Source: Streptosporangium sp040640155
Lineage (GTDB): Bacteria; Actinomycetota; Actinomycetes; Streptosporangiales; Streptosporangiaceae
Direction: 5' to 3'
DNA length: 64,000 nucleotides
Assembly (NCBI RefSeq): GCF_040640155.1
Contig: NZ_JBFABE010000021.1
Coordinates: 1 to 64,000 of the forward strand
Shown here: piece after piece, positions 1 through 7,747 of the stretch
Position numbering within the stretch: position 1 is the stretch's first letter
Layout of the letters: the number at the start of each line of letters is the position of its first letter
The notes under the pieces: model-generated
What the model was told of the DNA's origin: nothing
Seen by the model: only the letters and a program-made list of their open reading frames with translations
The model's database searches: none
Position numbers and translations under genes: made by a program

Positions 1-763
1 TGCCGTTGCGGCTGGTGTCGATCACCGCGCGCAGGCGGGAGACGCCGGTGGCGGCGATGACGTTCTTGGCGTACGGGATCTCGGTGGAGTTCGACCGGTA
101 GTTGGAGACGTTGAGGGAGATGCCGTCCGCGCTGTTGGCCACGTCCGCGGCCCTCAGCCGGGCGGCGGCCTCGCCGGGCGAGAGCCATCCCGAGTGCCCG
201 ATGTCGAAGTAGACCTTGGCCGCGGAGGAACCGGCCTTCAGCTTCTTCCCCGCGTACGCCATGGAGGCGTTGGTCTCCTGCTGCTGGGAGGAGCTCATGC
301 AGTTGGTCATGATCGGGAGCACGTCGGGCTCCAGGATGATCGACGCCGGACGCCCCTGGAGGCCGGCGGCGACCTCGTCGATCCACTGCCGGTAGGCCGT
401 GTGGTTGGGAGCACCACCGGTGCTGGCGCCGCTGCAGTCGCGGTTGGGGATGTTGTAGACGACGAGGATCGGGATCTTGCCCGCGGCGGCCGCGGCCCCG
501 ACGAACGACGACACCTGGCCGCGGACCGTGGAGGTGTTGGTGGTGGTGTACCAGCGCGCCTGCGGGACGGAGGCGATCCGGTCGCGGATGACAGCGGCCC
601 TGGAGTCGCCGGGGTTGGCGGCGACCCACTTGGCGGCGCCGGTCTCGGGGTCTACATAGAAAGGCGAGTCCGCGGCTGAGGCGCCGGTGGCGACGGCGAC
701 CGCGCCGCCCGACACGATCGCGACGGCCGCGCAGAGCGTGGCGAGGATTGACCTTCTCGGCAT
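1..763 (-). CDS. Secreted GH6 endoglucanase/cellobiohydrolase, N-terminal part (runs off window)
   Basis: The leftward frame starts at ATG 763 with AAGGAG eight bases upstream and remains open to base 1, so 254 residues are visible and the C-terminus is outside the window. Residues 1-30 are a classic secretion signal (MPRRS, hydrophobic core, ATGASA-A). The mature part opens with FYVDPETGAAKW and carries the glycoside hydrolase family 6 hallmarks YNIPNRDCSG and LEPDVLP, which hold the catalytic aspartates of this inverting beta-1,4-glucanase family. The product should hydrolyse cellulose outside the cell. Whether it is an endoglucanase or a cellobiohydrolase, and whether a CBM follows, cannot be seen. 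A perfect CebR/CelR box lies 25-38 bases upstream of the start, so cello-oligosaccharide induction is expected. Confidence 0.93.
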   Translation of the reverse strand, partial: MPRRSILATLCAAVAIVSGGAVAVATGASAADSPFYVDPETGAAKWVAANPGDSRAAVIRDRIASVPQARWYTTTNTSTVRGQVSSFVGAAAAAGKIPILVVYNIPNRDCSGASTGGAPNHTAYRQWIDEVAAGLQGRPASIILEPDVLPIMTNCMSSSQQQETNASMAYAGKKLKAGSSAAKVYFDIGHSGWLSPGEAAARLRAADVANSADGISLNVSNYRSNSTEIPYAKNVIAATGVSRLRAVIDTSRNG

Positions 764-787
764 GGATCGAGCTCCTTCGAGGGGGTA

Positions 788-801
788 TGGGAGCGCTCCC
801 A
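788..801. promoter_or_regulatory. CebR/CelR operator (TGGGAGCGCTCCCA)
   Basis: This is a perfect 14-bp palindrome, TGGGAGCGCTCCCA, identical to the box bound by the LacI-family repressors CebR (Streptomyces) and CelR (Thermobifida), which release DNA on binding cellobiose or cello-oligosaccharides. It sits just upstream of the GH6 gene at 763, where it would block transcription. The repressor gene itself is not in this window. Confidence 0.9.
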
Positions 802-1239
802 CCATAGGTGCGCGGGCACCTCCGCACACAGCCCCGGCCGTCCCGCGCTCACACCCCGCCGCCTTGACCTGTGCGAACACCGGCCGCTCCCCATGAAAGT
901 TTCAGCACATCGGCCGGACGACACCGCCCACGCGGGGAGATGTCCGGAAGAGCGGGAGAAACCGTCCGGGAAGAGGGTGCCTCACATCTCCCTCCGGAGC
1001 GCTCGCCGGAACACCACCTCCACTGAGATCATAGGAAGTCATGATCTGTCTGACCGAACCTCCGAGGCCTCCCGCCCCGTCCCGGACCGCCGTCCCGGAC
1101 CGGCCGGGCACGGGGTCGGCTCACCCCGCGGACCGGGCCGGCTCCCCTCGGATCGAACGTCCCCGCGAAAGGGAACGGCGGTGAGGGGCTTCACGAAGGC
1201 GACCCTCGTGCCCGGCGGGGTTCGCGCCCCGGGGCGGTC
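802..1239. other. Intergenic region between divergent GH6 gene and histidine kinase
   Basis: No gene is supported here. The region holds the two divergent promoters. The only other structure noticed is an inverted repeat, GATCAT at 1027-1032 and ATGATC at 1041-1046 with an 8-base spacer, about 195 bases upstream of the kinase start. It could be a regulator site but nothing ties it to a factor. Confidence 0.5.
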
Positions 1240-2442
1240 GTGAGGATCCGGGCGCTCGGAGACGGGTGGTGGGCGGCGAACCGTTCGCGGGTGGGGGACG
1301 TCCTCCTCGCGCTGGGTGTCTGGGCACTGTACGTCCTCGTGACCTTCATGCAAGGCAGGTTCTCCGCGCAGGGGTCCTCCGTCCTGCTGTTCACGTCCTT
1401 CACCGTCTCGTCCGCGGCCCTGCTGTGGCGGCGGAGCCGGCCGGGGCTCGTCGTGGCCGTCACCGCCCTCTGCGACAGCGTGATCGTCGTGTCGACGGGC
1501 TGGAAGGGCTACGGCCTGCAGGTGATGCTGGCCCTGTACGCGGCGGGCAGGCACGGTGAGGCCCGCCGCGCCTGGATCGCGGCCGTGGCGGTGGCGTTGT
1601 TCTACCCGGCGGTGGCGACGGGCGTCCAGCTCGCCACGGCGGCCGGCCGTCAGGATTCCGGCTCCGTGGGACTGCTCGTCCCGCCGCTGCTCGTCGGGGC
1701 GGGCAGGCTCGTGCGGCTGCGCCGGGAGGCCGCCCTCAAAAGGGAGGCCGAACGCGCCGAGGAGATCGTGCGGGCGGAACGCCGTCACATCTCCCGGGAA
1801 CTGCACGACGTGGTCGCCCACAACATCAGCACGATGCACGTCCTGCTGGGAGCGGCGCGTATGACCATGGCCGACGACCCCGCCGGGGCCGAGACCTCGC
1901 TGCTCAGCGCCGAGCGCGCCGGGCGCGAGGCCCTGGCGGAGATGCGTCAGCTGCTGAGCGTGCTCCGTGCCGACCAGGTGAACGATCCGGCCGGCGCGGA
2001 GACCTCCCCCGCGCCGGCCCGCCTCCCCGCCCGCGGAGCGGCCGCCCTGCCCGCGCTGGTCGGCCGGGCACGCGAGGCGGAGCAGCCCGTGTCCCTGGAG
2101 GTGACCGGCGAGCTCGGCCGTCTGCCCGCCGTGGTCGACCACGCGATCTACCGGATCGTTCAGGAGTCGCTGACCAACGCGCGCAAGCACGCCGGGAACG
2201 CGCCGGTGAGGGTCAGGATCGTCTACGAGCCCTCGGCCGTCGAGGTCGAGGTGGTCGACGACGGGCCCGGCACGCCCTCCGGTGGCCGGAGACACGAAGG
2301 CCACGCGAGGGGTGGATTCGGGCTGGGCGGGATGGCCGAGCGTGTGGCACTCTGCGGTGGGCGGCTGGAGACGGGACCTCTGCCCGAGGGGGGATTCCGG
2401 ATCCACGCCCGGTTGCCCGTCACGCTCTCCGACACGACCTGA
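1240..2442 (+). CDS. NarL-family sensor histidine kinase
   Basis: The 400-residue protein has an N-terminal membrane region (about five hydrophobic segments up to residue 165), a short coiled linker, a HisKA_3 dimerisation domain with the H-box SRELHDVVAHNIS (phosphoacceptor His189) and a HATPase_c domain with IVQESLTNARKHAG as N-box, VVDDGPG and GLGGMAERV. This is the HPK7 type that phosphorylates NarL/LuxR response regulators. There is no recognisable extracytoplasmic sensor, so the signal is probably perceived in the membrane. The GTG at 1240 is the first good start; no strong Shine-Dalgarno site precedes it. The response regulator follows 138 bases downstream, the usual arrangement for a cognate pair. 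The gap contains three copies of TCCGGCGG and a near-perfect hairpin at 2504-2520, possibly attenuating the second gene. Confidence 0.93.
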   Translation: MRIRALGDGWWAANRSRVGDVLLALGVWALYVLVTFMQGRFSAQGSSVLLFTSFTVSSAALLWRRSRPGLVVAVTALCDSVIVVSTGWKGYGLQVMLALYAAGRHGEARRAWIAAVAVALFYPAVATGVQLATAAGRQDSGSVGLLVPPLLVGAGRLVRLRREAALKREAERAEEIVRAERRHISRELHDVVAHNISTMHVLLGAARMTMADDPAGAETSLLSAERAGREALAEMRQLLSVLRADQVNDPAGAETSPAPARLPARGAAALPALVGRAREAEQPVSLEVTGELGRLPAVVDHAIYRIVQESLTNARKHAGNAPVRVRIVYEPSAVEVEVVDDGPGTPSGGRRHEGHARGGFGLGGMAERVALCGGRLETGPLPEGGFRIHARLPVTLSDTT

Positions 2443-2580
2443 CGGCGTGGTCCGGCGGCGAGGCCGGGCGACCCGATCCGGCGGCGAGCCCGGGGGGCGC
2501 GGTCCGGCGGAATCCGCCGGCCGGTGTCCGGCCGGACGGCCCCCGGACGCCGAGAACCGGCCGGACAGGAGGGGAAGAAC

Positions 2581-3246
2581 ATGATCAGGGTTCTGGTCGT
2601 CGACGACCACGCGGTGGTGCGCTCCGGCTTCCGGATGATCTTGAACAGCCAGGACGACCTCTCCGTGGTGGGTGAGGCGGGCGACGGCGGCGAGGCCCTC
2701 GCCCTGGCCCGCGACCTGCTCCCCGACGTGGTGCTGATGGACCTGCACATGCCGGAGACCGACGGCGTCACCGCCACCGGGCGGATCACCGCCGAACTGC
2801 CCGGCGTGCGCGTGCTCGCGCTGAGCACCTTCGACCTGGACGAGCACGTCGTCGACGCCCTGCGCGCCGGAGCCTCGGGCTTCCTGCCCAAGGACGTCTC
2901 CCCCGAAGAACTGATCGAGGGGGTGCGGGTGGTGCACCGCGGCGACTCGGTCGTCGCCCCGCGGTTGCTGACCCGCCTGATCGGCACCTTCGTCCGGTCC
3001 GCACGGCCCCGGCCCGCGACGATGCCACCCGAGCTCGCCGGTCTGACCGGCCGTGAGCGGGAGGTGCTGGTCCTCATCGCGCACGGGCGGTCGAACCCCG
3101 AGATCGCCGAAACGCTCGGCGTGGCGGCCTCCACCGTGAAGAACCACGTGACCGGCCTGTTCGCCAAGCTCGGCGTCCGCGACCGCGCCCAGGCCGTGGT
3201 CGTCGCCTACGAGGCGGGGTTCGTCACCCCGGGCGCCACCGGCTGA
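2581..3246 (+). CDS. NarL/LuxR-type response regulator
   Basis: This is a 221-residue two-domain regulator. The receiver domain has the acidic pair VVDDH near residue 10, the phosphorylation site VVLMDLHMPETDG (Asp54), a switch Ser/Thr in LALSTFD and the conserved Lys in FLPKDVS. The C-terminal LuxR helix-turn-helix contains LTGREREVLVLIAHG and STVKNHVTGLFAKLGV. I chose ATG 2581 over an upstream in-frame ATG (2524) because AGGAGG lies eight bases ahead and the protein then begins directly with the receiver strand MIRVLVVDD. It is presumably phosphorylated by the kinase at 1240. The targets are unknown; the secreted hydrolase downstream is a possibility only. Confidence 0.93.
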   Translation: MIRVLVVDDHAVVRSGFRMILNSQDDLSVVGEAGDGGEALALARDLLPDVVLMDLHMPETDGVTATGRITAELPGVRVLALSTFDLDEHVVDALRAGASGFLPKDVSPEELIEGVRVVHRGDSVVAPRLLTRLIGTFVRSARPRPATMPPELAGLTGREREVLVLIAHGRSNPEIAETLGVAASTVKNHVTGLFAKLGVRDRAQAVVVAYEAGFVTPGATG

Positions 3247-3462
3247 CCTTTCCCGCCACCCCGCCACCTTCTCCGCACACCTCTCGCGAGCCCCGCCGGC
3301 CGCTTCCGGCACCGGCCCGCTCCCGGCCGTGCCCCTGGCCGTGCCCCCGGCCCCGTCCGGGACCGTGCTCCCAGACGGGAGAGCGGCCGGCACCCCGCTC
3401 CCAGGCGGGAGACCGTTCCCCGCGACGAGGCAAAGGGCCCGATCGCGGGCGAGCCTGGAGAC

Positions 3463-5442
3463 ATGAACAGGGACCAGCGATCCATCACACGCCGGGTCGC
3501 GGCGGCGCTCGTCGCGACGGGAACCTGCGGGACGCTCATCGTCTCGCCCCTCACCGCCCCGAACGCCGCCGCCCGAGGCCATGACACGTCCTCCGCCACC
3601 GTGCCCGCCGAAGGCCGGCACGGTGGCGGAGAGACGCCCAGGGGCGCGAACGGCTCCCGGCATCCGTGCGCCTCCGCCAGGGCCCGCTGCGACGGGGAGA
3701 TACGGGTCCCCCTCGACTGGAGCGATCCGGCGTCGGAGCGGATCACCGTGGCGTTCGCCTGGCTTCCCAGGAAGGACGTCTCCCGCCCCGCGGCCGGAAC
3801 CGTACTGGCCAATCCCGGCGGGCCGGCGCCGGCGCTTCCCGCGGTGCCGTCCCTGACCGAGGCGCTCGGGCCGGTGCTCGACCGGCACGACCTCCTGGTG
3901 GTCGAGCCGCGCGGGCTGGGGAGATCCAGTCCCCTGCTCTGCCCGGGACTCGACCTGGAACGCCAGGAGAGCGTCGGCGCCTGTGCCGCGCACCTGGGCC
4001 CGCGCGTCCGGTTCTTCACCGCCGACCAGGCCGTCGCCGACATGGACGCCGTCCGCGCGGCGCTGGGGGTGCCGAAGGTGACGTTCTACGGCATCTCCTA
4101 CGGCACCCTGTTCGCCCAGGCGTACGCCACCCGCCACCCGGACCGCCTGTCGGCGGTGATGCTCGACAGCATCGTCCCCACGGACCCGGACGGTTACGTG
4201 ACCAGGCCGATCCGCAGCGGCGCCCACCTGCTCGACGTGGCCTGCGCCCCCTCGCGCGCCTGCCGGCGGCTGCCGGGCACTCCCGCCGACGCCCTCGCGA
4301 GGCTGGTACGGCACCTGCGCGAGCACCCCGACCCGGGGTTGCGACTCCCGTCACTCGGGCACCTGACGAACAACCTCTACCTGCCGATGGTCGGCCGCGA
4401 GCTGAACGCGGCCGTCGCCGCGTACCTGGACGGCGACCCGCTGCCGCTGCGCCGGCTGGCGCGGGTGATCGACGCGGCCCCGAGGGCGCCGCTGCGCGGA
4501 GCGGAGCTGGCGGGCCTGATCTCCTACACCTGCGCCGACAGCGCCTTCCCGTTCGAGCGCGGGGCCACGCCGGACGAGCGGCGACGCCGGCTGGAACGCC
4601 ACTACGACACCGAGCGCCCGTTCAGCCCGTTCACCGTCGCCGATCTCCGCGCGTCCTCCTCGCAGCGGCCGATCTTCGGCATGCAGGACATCTGCGTCGG
4701 CTGGCCGACCCCCCGCAGCAGCCCGCCCGTGCCGCCGGGCGCGGTGTACCCACGGGTGCCGGTCCTGGCCCTGGGCGGTGACTTCGACGGGACGACGACA
4801 GGGGAGGCGGCCGCGGTGACCCGCCGCTTCCCGGTCTCCGTCTTCTCCCGGGTCCGTGCCGGTGGTCACGGTCCCACCGTGAGCACGCCGGTGAACACGT
4901 GCGCCCGCGGCGCGATGCGCGCCTTCATCACCGACCCGTACGCCTCCGGCGGCGGGGCCGGATGCGACGAGGCGACCTACCGCGCCCTGGGTTCCTTCCC
5001 GCGGACCGTGGCACAGGTGCCGCCGGCCCGCGGCACCGGCCTGACCGGCGAGGAGCGGAGGGTCGTCGCGGCCGCTCTCGCCACCGTCGCCGACGCGGCG
5101 GCCAGGCGCGATCCCCTCAGGTCCCCGTACTGGCAGGAGACCACGGAGGCGGGCCTGCGCGGCGGCCTGCTGACGTTCGACGACGGGACCGGCGGGACGG
5201 GTGGCGGGACCGGCGGAGCGGTCACGATCACGCTCCGGGACGTCCGGTTCACCGGCGGCCTCTCCGTGGACGGCGAGGCCCGCCTGGGCGGCGGGGACGC
5301 CACGGCCCGGCTGACCGTCACCGGCGCCGGCGGGTCGCACGCCCTGGAGCTGAGGTGGGAGGCGTTCCGCGCCCGGGACGACATCGCCGTCTCCGGCACC
5401 GTCGCGGGCCGCCCCTTCACCGCGACGGTGCCCGTGCACTGA
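3463..5442 (+). CDS. Secreted alpha/beta-hydrolase with TAP-like C-terminal domain (tripeptidyl aminopeptidase family)
   Basis: The 659-residue protein begins with a signal peptide (twin-Arg TRRVAAALVATGTCG, cleavage after a PNAAA-like site near residue 40). An alpha/beta-hydrolase fold follows, with VPLDWSDP, an oxyanion-type LANPGGP segment and the nucleophile elbow GISYG (Ser212). The TAP-like region contains CVGWP, VLALGGDFDGTTTG (acid) and AGGHGP (catalytic His). This is the layout of Streptomyces tripeptidyl aminopeptidases and SlpD/E-type proteases, which remove N-terminal peptides outside the cell. About 150 residues after the TAP domain form an unusual extra C-terminal domain with a Gly/Thr-rich hinge (GGTGGGTGGA), which I do not recognise. 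The start has only GGAG two bases upstream, so the exact N-terminus is less certain. Confidence 0.88.
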   Translation: MNRDQRSITRRVAAALVATGTCGTLIVSPLTAPNAAARGHDTSSATVPAEGRHGGGETPRGANGSRHPCASARARCDGEIRVPLDWSDPASERITVAFAWLPRKDVSRPAAGTVLANPGGPAPALPAVPSLTEALGPVLDRHDLLVVEPRGLGRSSPLLCPGLDLERQESVGACAAHLGPRVRFFTADQAVADMDAVRAALGVPKVTFYGISYGTLFAQAYATRHPDRLSAVMLDSIVPTDPDGYVTRPIRSGAHLLDVACAPSRACRRLPGTPADALARLVRHLREHPDPGLRLPSLGHLTNNLYLPMVGRELNAAVAAYLDGDPLPLRRLARVIDAAPRAPLRGAELAGLISYTCADSAFPFERGATPDERRRRLERHYDTERPFSPFTVADLRASSSQRPIFGMQDICVGWPTPRSSPPVPPGAVYPRVPVLALGGDFDGTTTGEAAAVTRRFPVSVFSRVRAGGHGPTVSTPVNTCARGAMRAFITDPYASGGGAGCDEATYRALGSFPRTVAQVPPARGTGLTGEERRVVAAALATVADAAARRDPLRSPYWQETTEAGLRGGLLTFDDGTGGTGGGTGGAVTITLRDVRFTGGLSVDGEARLGGGDATARLTVTGAGGSHALELRWEAFRARDDIAVSGTVAGRPFTATVPVH

Positions 5443-5539
5443 CGCCCGGCCCCGGCCCTCGCCCCTGGTCCCCGACCCCCGGGCGCACCGTCCTGGACCC
5501 ACCCCCACCGCACCGGTCATCGTCCCGAACGCGCCGCCC

Positions 5540-5582
5540 GGGCGGCGGCCCCGTCCCTCTCACGGGGATGGGACCGCCGCCC
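5540..5582. terminator. Bidirectional hairpin terminator
   Basis: The arms at 5540-5557 and 5565-5582 pair over 18 positions with one C-A mismatch and one G-T wobble, leaving a 7-base loop. The hairpin lies between the convergent 3' ends of the secreted hydrolase and the acyl-CoA dehydrogenase, the expected place for a shared terminator. There is no U-tract, as is common for actinomycete terminators. Confidence 0.7.
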
Positions 5583-5591
5583 TCGTACGGC

Positions 5592-6749
5592 TCAGAGGTC
5601 CCCGAGGCCGAGCTGGCGGGCGATCAGCATGCGCTGGACCTCGCTGGTGCCCTCGCCGATCTCCAGGATCTTGGCGTCCCGGTAGAAGCGGCCGACCGGG
5701 TACTCGTTCATGAACCCGTACCCGCCGAAGATCTGGGTGGCGTCGCGGGCGTTGTCCATGGCGGCGTCGCCGGCGACGAGCTTGGCGATGGCGGCCTCCT
5801 TCTTGAACGGCTCGCCCGCGAGCATCTTCTCGGCCGCGTGGTGGTAGGCCAGGCGGGCGGTGTGGGTGCGGACCTCCATGTCGGCGATCTTGAACTGGAT
5901 GGCCTGGTAGTGGCCGATGGGGTGGCCGAACGCCTGGCGCTCGCGGACGTAGCGCAGCGACTCGTCCACGCAGCCCTGGGCCAGGCCGACGGACAGGGCG
6001 GCGATGGCGACGCGGCCCTCGTCGAGGGTCTGCAGGAACTGCGCGTAGCCGCGCCCGCGCTCGCCGAGCAGGTTGCCCGCCGGGACCCGGCAGTCGGTGA
6101 AGGAGAGCTCACGGGTGTCGGAGCAGTTCCAGCCCACCTTGGAGTACTTCTTCGAGACGGTGAGGCCGGGCGTGCCGGACGGCACCAGGATCGTGGAGAT
6201 CTCCTTCTTGCCCCCGGCCCGCTCGCCGGTGATCGCGGCCACGCCGATGACACCGGTGATGTCGGTGCCGGAGTTGGTGATGAACGCCTTCGACCCGTTG
6301 ATGACCCACTCGTCGCCGTCCAGCACGGCGGTGGTGCGCATTCCGCCGGGGACGTCGGAGCCGCCGCCCGGCTCGGTGAGGCCGAACGCGCCCAGCATCT
6401 CGCCGGAGGCCAGCTTCGGCAGCCACTCGGCGCGCTGCTCGGGCGTGCCGAACCGGTGGATCGGCATCGCGCCCAGCGACACCGCCGCCTCCACGGTGAT
6501 CGCCACGCTGGAGTCGACCCGGGCCAGCTCCTCCAGGACCAGGCAGAGCGCGAAGTAGTCGCCGCCCATGCCGCCGTGCTCCTCGGGGATCGGCAGCCCG
6601 AACAGCCCCATCGCGCCCATCTGCCGCACGATGTCGTAGGGGAACTCCTCGCGCTCGTAGAGGTCCCCGATCACCGGGGCCACCACGTCGCGGGCGAACG
6701 CCTCGACGGTCTTGCGCAGGTCCTCGTACTCTTCGGTCAGCTTCGGCAT
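5592..6749 (-). CDS. Isovaleryl-CoA dehydrogenase-type acyl-CoA dehydrogenase
   Basis: The 385-residue FAD flavoprotein has the full acyl-CoA dehydrogenase architecture: N-terminal helical domain (EEYEDLRKTVEAFARDVV), a central beta domain with LTEPGGGSDV and WVINGSKAFITNSG, and a C-terminal helical domain with QIFGGYGFMNEYPVGRFYRD and IGEGTSEVQRMLIARQLG. In this operon it should oxidise isovaleryl-CoA to 3-methylcrotonyl-CoA in leucine degradation, passing electrons to ETF. Substrate specificity is inferred from the neighbours (MCC subunits, HMG-CoA lyase). ATG 6749 is preceded by AAGGAG at good spacing, and that site lies inside the end of the upstream lyase gene; the two frames are separated by two bases, so they are almost certainly co-translated. 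It is the last gene of the leftward operon and ends at the hairpin at 5540-5582. Confidence 0.92.
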   Translation of the reverse strand: MPKLTEEYEDLRKTVEAFARDVVAPVIGDLYEREEFPYDIVRQMGAMGLFGLPIPEEHGGMGGDYFALCLVLEELARVDSSVAITVEAAVSLGAMPIHRFGTPEQRAEWLPKLASGEMLGAFGLTEPGGGSDVPGGMRTTAVLDGDEWVINGSKAFITNSGTDITGVIGVAAITGERAGGKKEISTILVPSGTPGLTVSKKYSKVGWNCSDTRELSFTDCRVPAGNLLGERGRGYAQFLQTLDEGRVAIAALSVGLAQGCVDESLRYVRERQAFGHPIGHYQAIQFKIADMEVRTHTARLAYHHAAEKMLAGEPFKKEAAIAKLVAGDAAMDNARDATQIFGGYGFMNEYPVGRFYRDAKILEIGEGTSEVQRMLIARQLGLGDL

Positions 6750-6751
6750 GG

Positions 6752-7747
6752 TCACTCCTTGACGTTGTCCGCGGTCGTGCCCTGACCCGGGACCGGGGTG
6801 GTGGCCCGGTCGCGCGGCCCGGCGGGCGGGGTGCCGCCCAGGGCCTGGACGACCCGGGAGGGGCTGGGGCGGCCGAGCCTCGCGGCCAGCCAGGTGCTGG
6901 TCCCCACCAGCGACGCGAGGTCCAGCCCGGTCTCGACGCCGAGGCCGTGCAGCATCCAGACCAGGTCCTCGGTGGCGAGGTTGCCGGTGGCGCTCTCGGC
7001 GTACGGGCAGCCGCCGATGCCTCCGGTGGAGGCGTCGACCACCCTCACGCCCTCGCGCAGGGCGGCGAGGGTGTTGGCCAGCGCCTGGCCGTAGGTGTCG
7101 TGGAAGTGCACGGCGAGCCGGGAGGGGCCGCCGAACGCCTCGATCAGCGCGGCGACGTGGCCCGGGGTGCCGACGCCGACGGTGTCGCCGAGCGAGAGCT
7201 CGAAGCAGCCCAGGTCGAGCAGCCTGCGCCCGACGGAGACGACCTGGGCGATCGGGGTGGGCCCCTCCCACGGGTCGCCGAAGCACATCGACACGTACGC
7301 CCGGACCCGCAGGCCGTGCGCCAGGGCCCGCGCGACGACCGGCTCGAACATCTCGAACTGCGACTCCAGGGTCCGGTTCAGGTTCCTGGCCGCGAACGTC
7401 TCGGTGGCGCTGGCGAAGACCGCGATCTCCTCCACGCCGTGTTCGAGGGCGCGGTCGAGGCCGCGGTCGTTGGGCACGAGCACGGGGTAGCGCACGCCCG
7501 GCACCCGTTCCATCCTCTCCAGCAGCTCCGAGGCGTCGGCGAGCTGGGGCACCCATTTGGGGTGCACGAAGCTGGTGGCCTCGATCACGCGGTGCCCGGC
7601 GGCGGCGAGCCGGGCGATGAACTCGGCCTTGACCTCGACGGGGACGATCGCGGCCTCGTTCTGCAGTCCGTCGCGCGGCCCGACCTCGTGGATCGTGACC
7701 CGCTCGGGCAGCCCCTCCGCCCGGACCGGGTACGGCTCGCGCGTCAC
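6752..7747 (-). CDS. Hydroxymethylglutaryl-CoA lyase
   Basis: The 331-residue protein is a DRE-TIM metallolyase. VGPRDGLQNE near the N-terminus gives the metal and substrate ligands, VHFHDTYG carries the metal histidines, and GGCPYAESATGN is the signature with the catalytic Cys. It cleaves 3-hydroxy-3-methylglutaryl-CoA to acetoacetate and acetyl-CoA, the final step of leucine degradation. The GTG start at 7747 overlaps the carboxylase stop in GTGA (7744-7747), a textbook translational coupling. The C-terminus is extended by a Pro/Thr-rich tail of about 25 residues (GGTPPAGPRDRATT) that is not part of the fold. Confidence 0.93.
   Translation of the reverse strand: MTREPYPVRAEGLPERVTIHEVGPRDGLQNEAAIVPVEVKAEFIARLAAAGHRVIEATSFVHPKWVPQLADASELLERMERVPGVRYPVLVPNDRGLDRALEHGVEEIAVFASATETFAARNLNRTLESQFEMFEPVVARALAHGLRVRAYVSMCFGDPWEGPTPIAQVVSVGRRLLDLGCFELSLGDTVGVGTPGHVAALIEAFGGPSRLAVHFHDTYGQALANTLAALREGVRVVDASTGGIGGCPYAESATGNLATEDLVWMLHGLGVETGLDLASLVGTSTWLAARLGRPSPSRVVQALGGTPPAGPRDRATTPVPGQGTTADNVKE

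Noticed and set aside
1039..4326. A 1095-codon open frame antisense to the kinase, regulator and hydrolase genes
   Set aside because: Very GC-rich DNA gives long antisense frames. Its translation is low-complexity Arg/Gly/His/Pro with no domain, while the opposite strand carries clear gene families.
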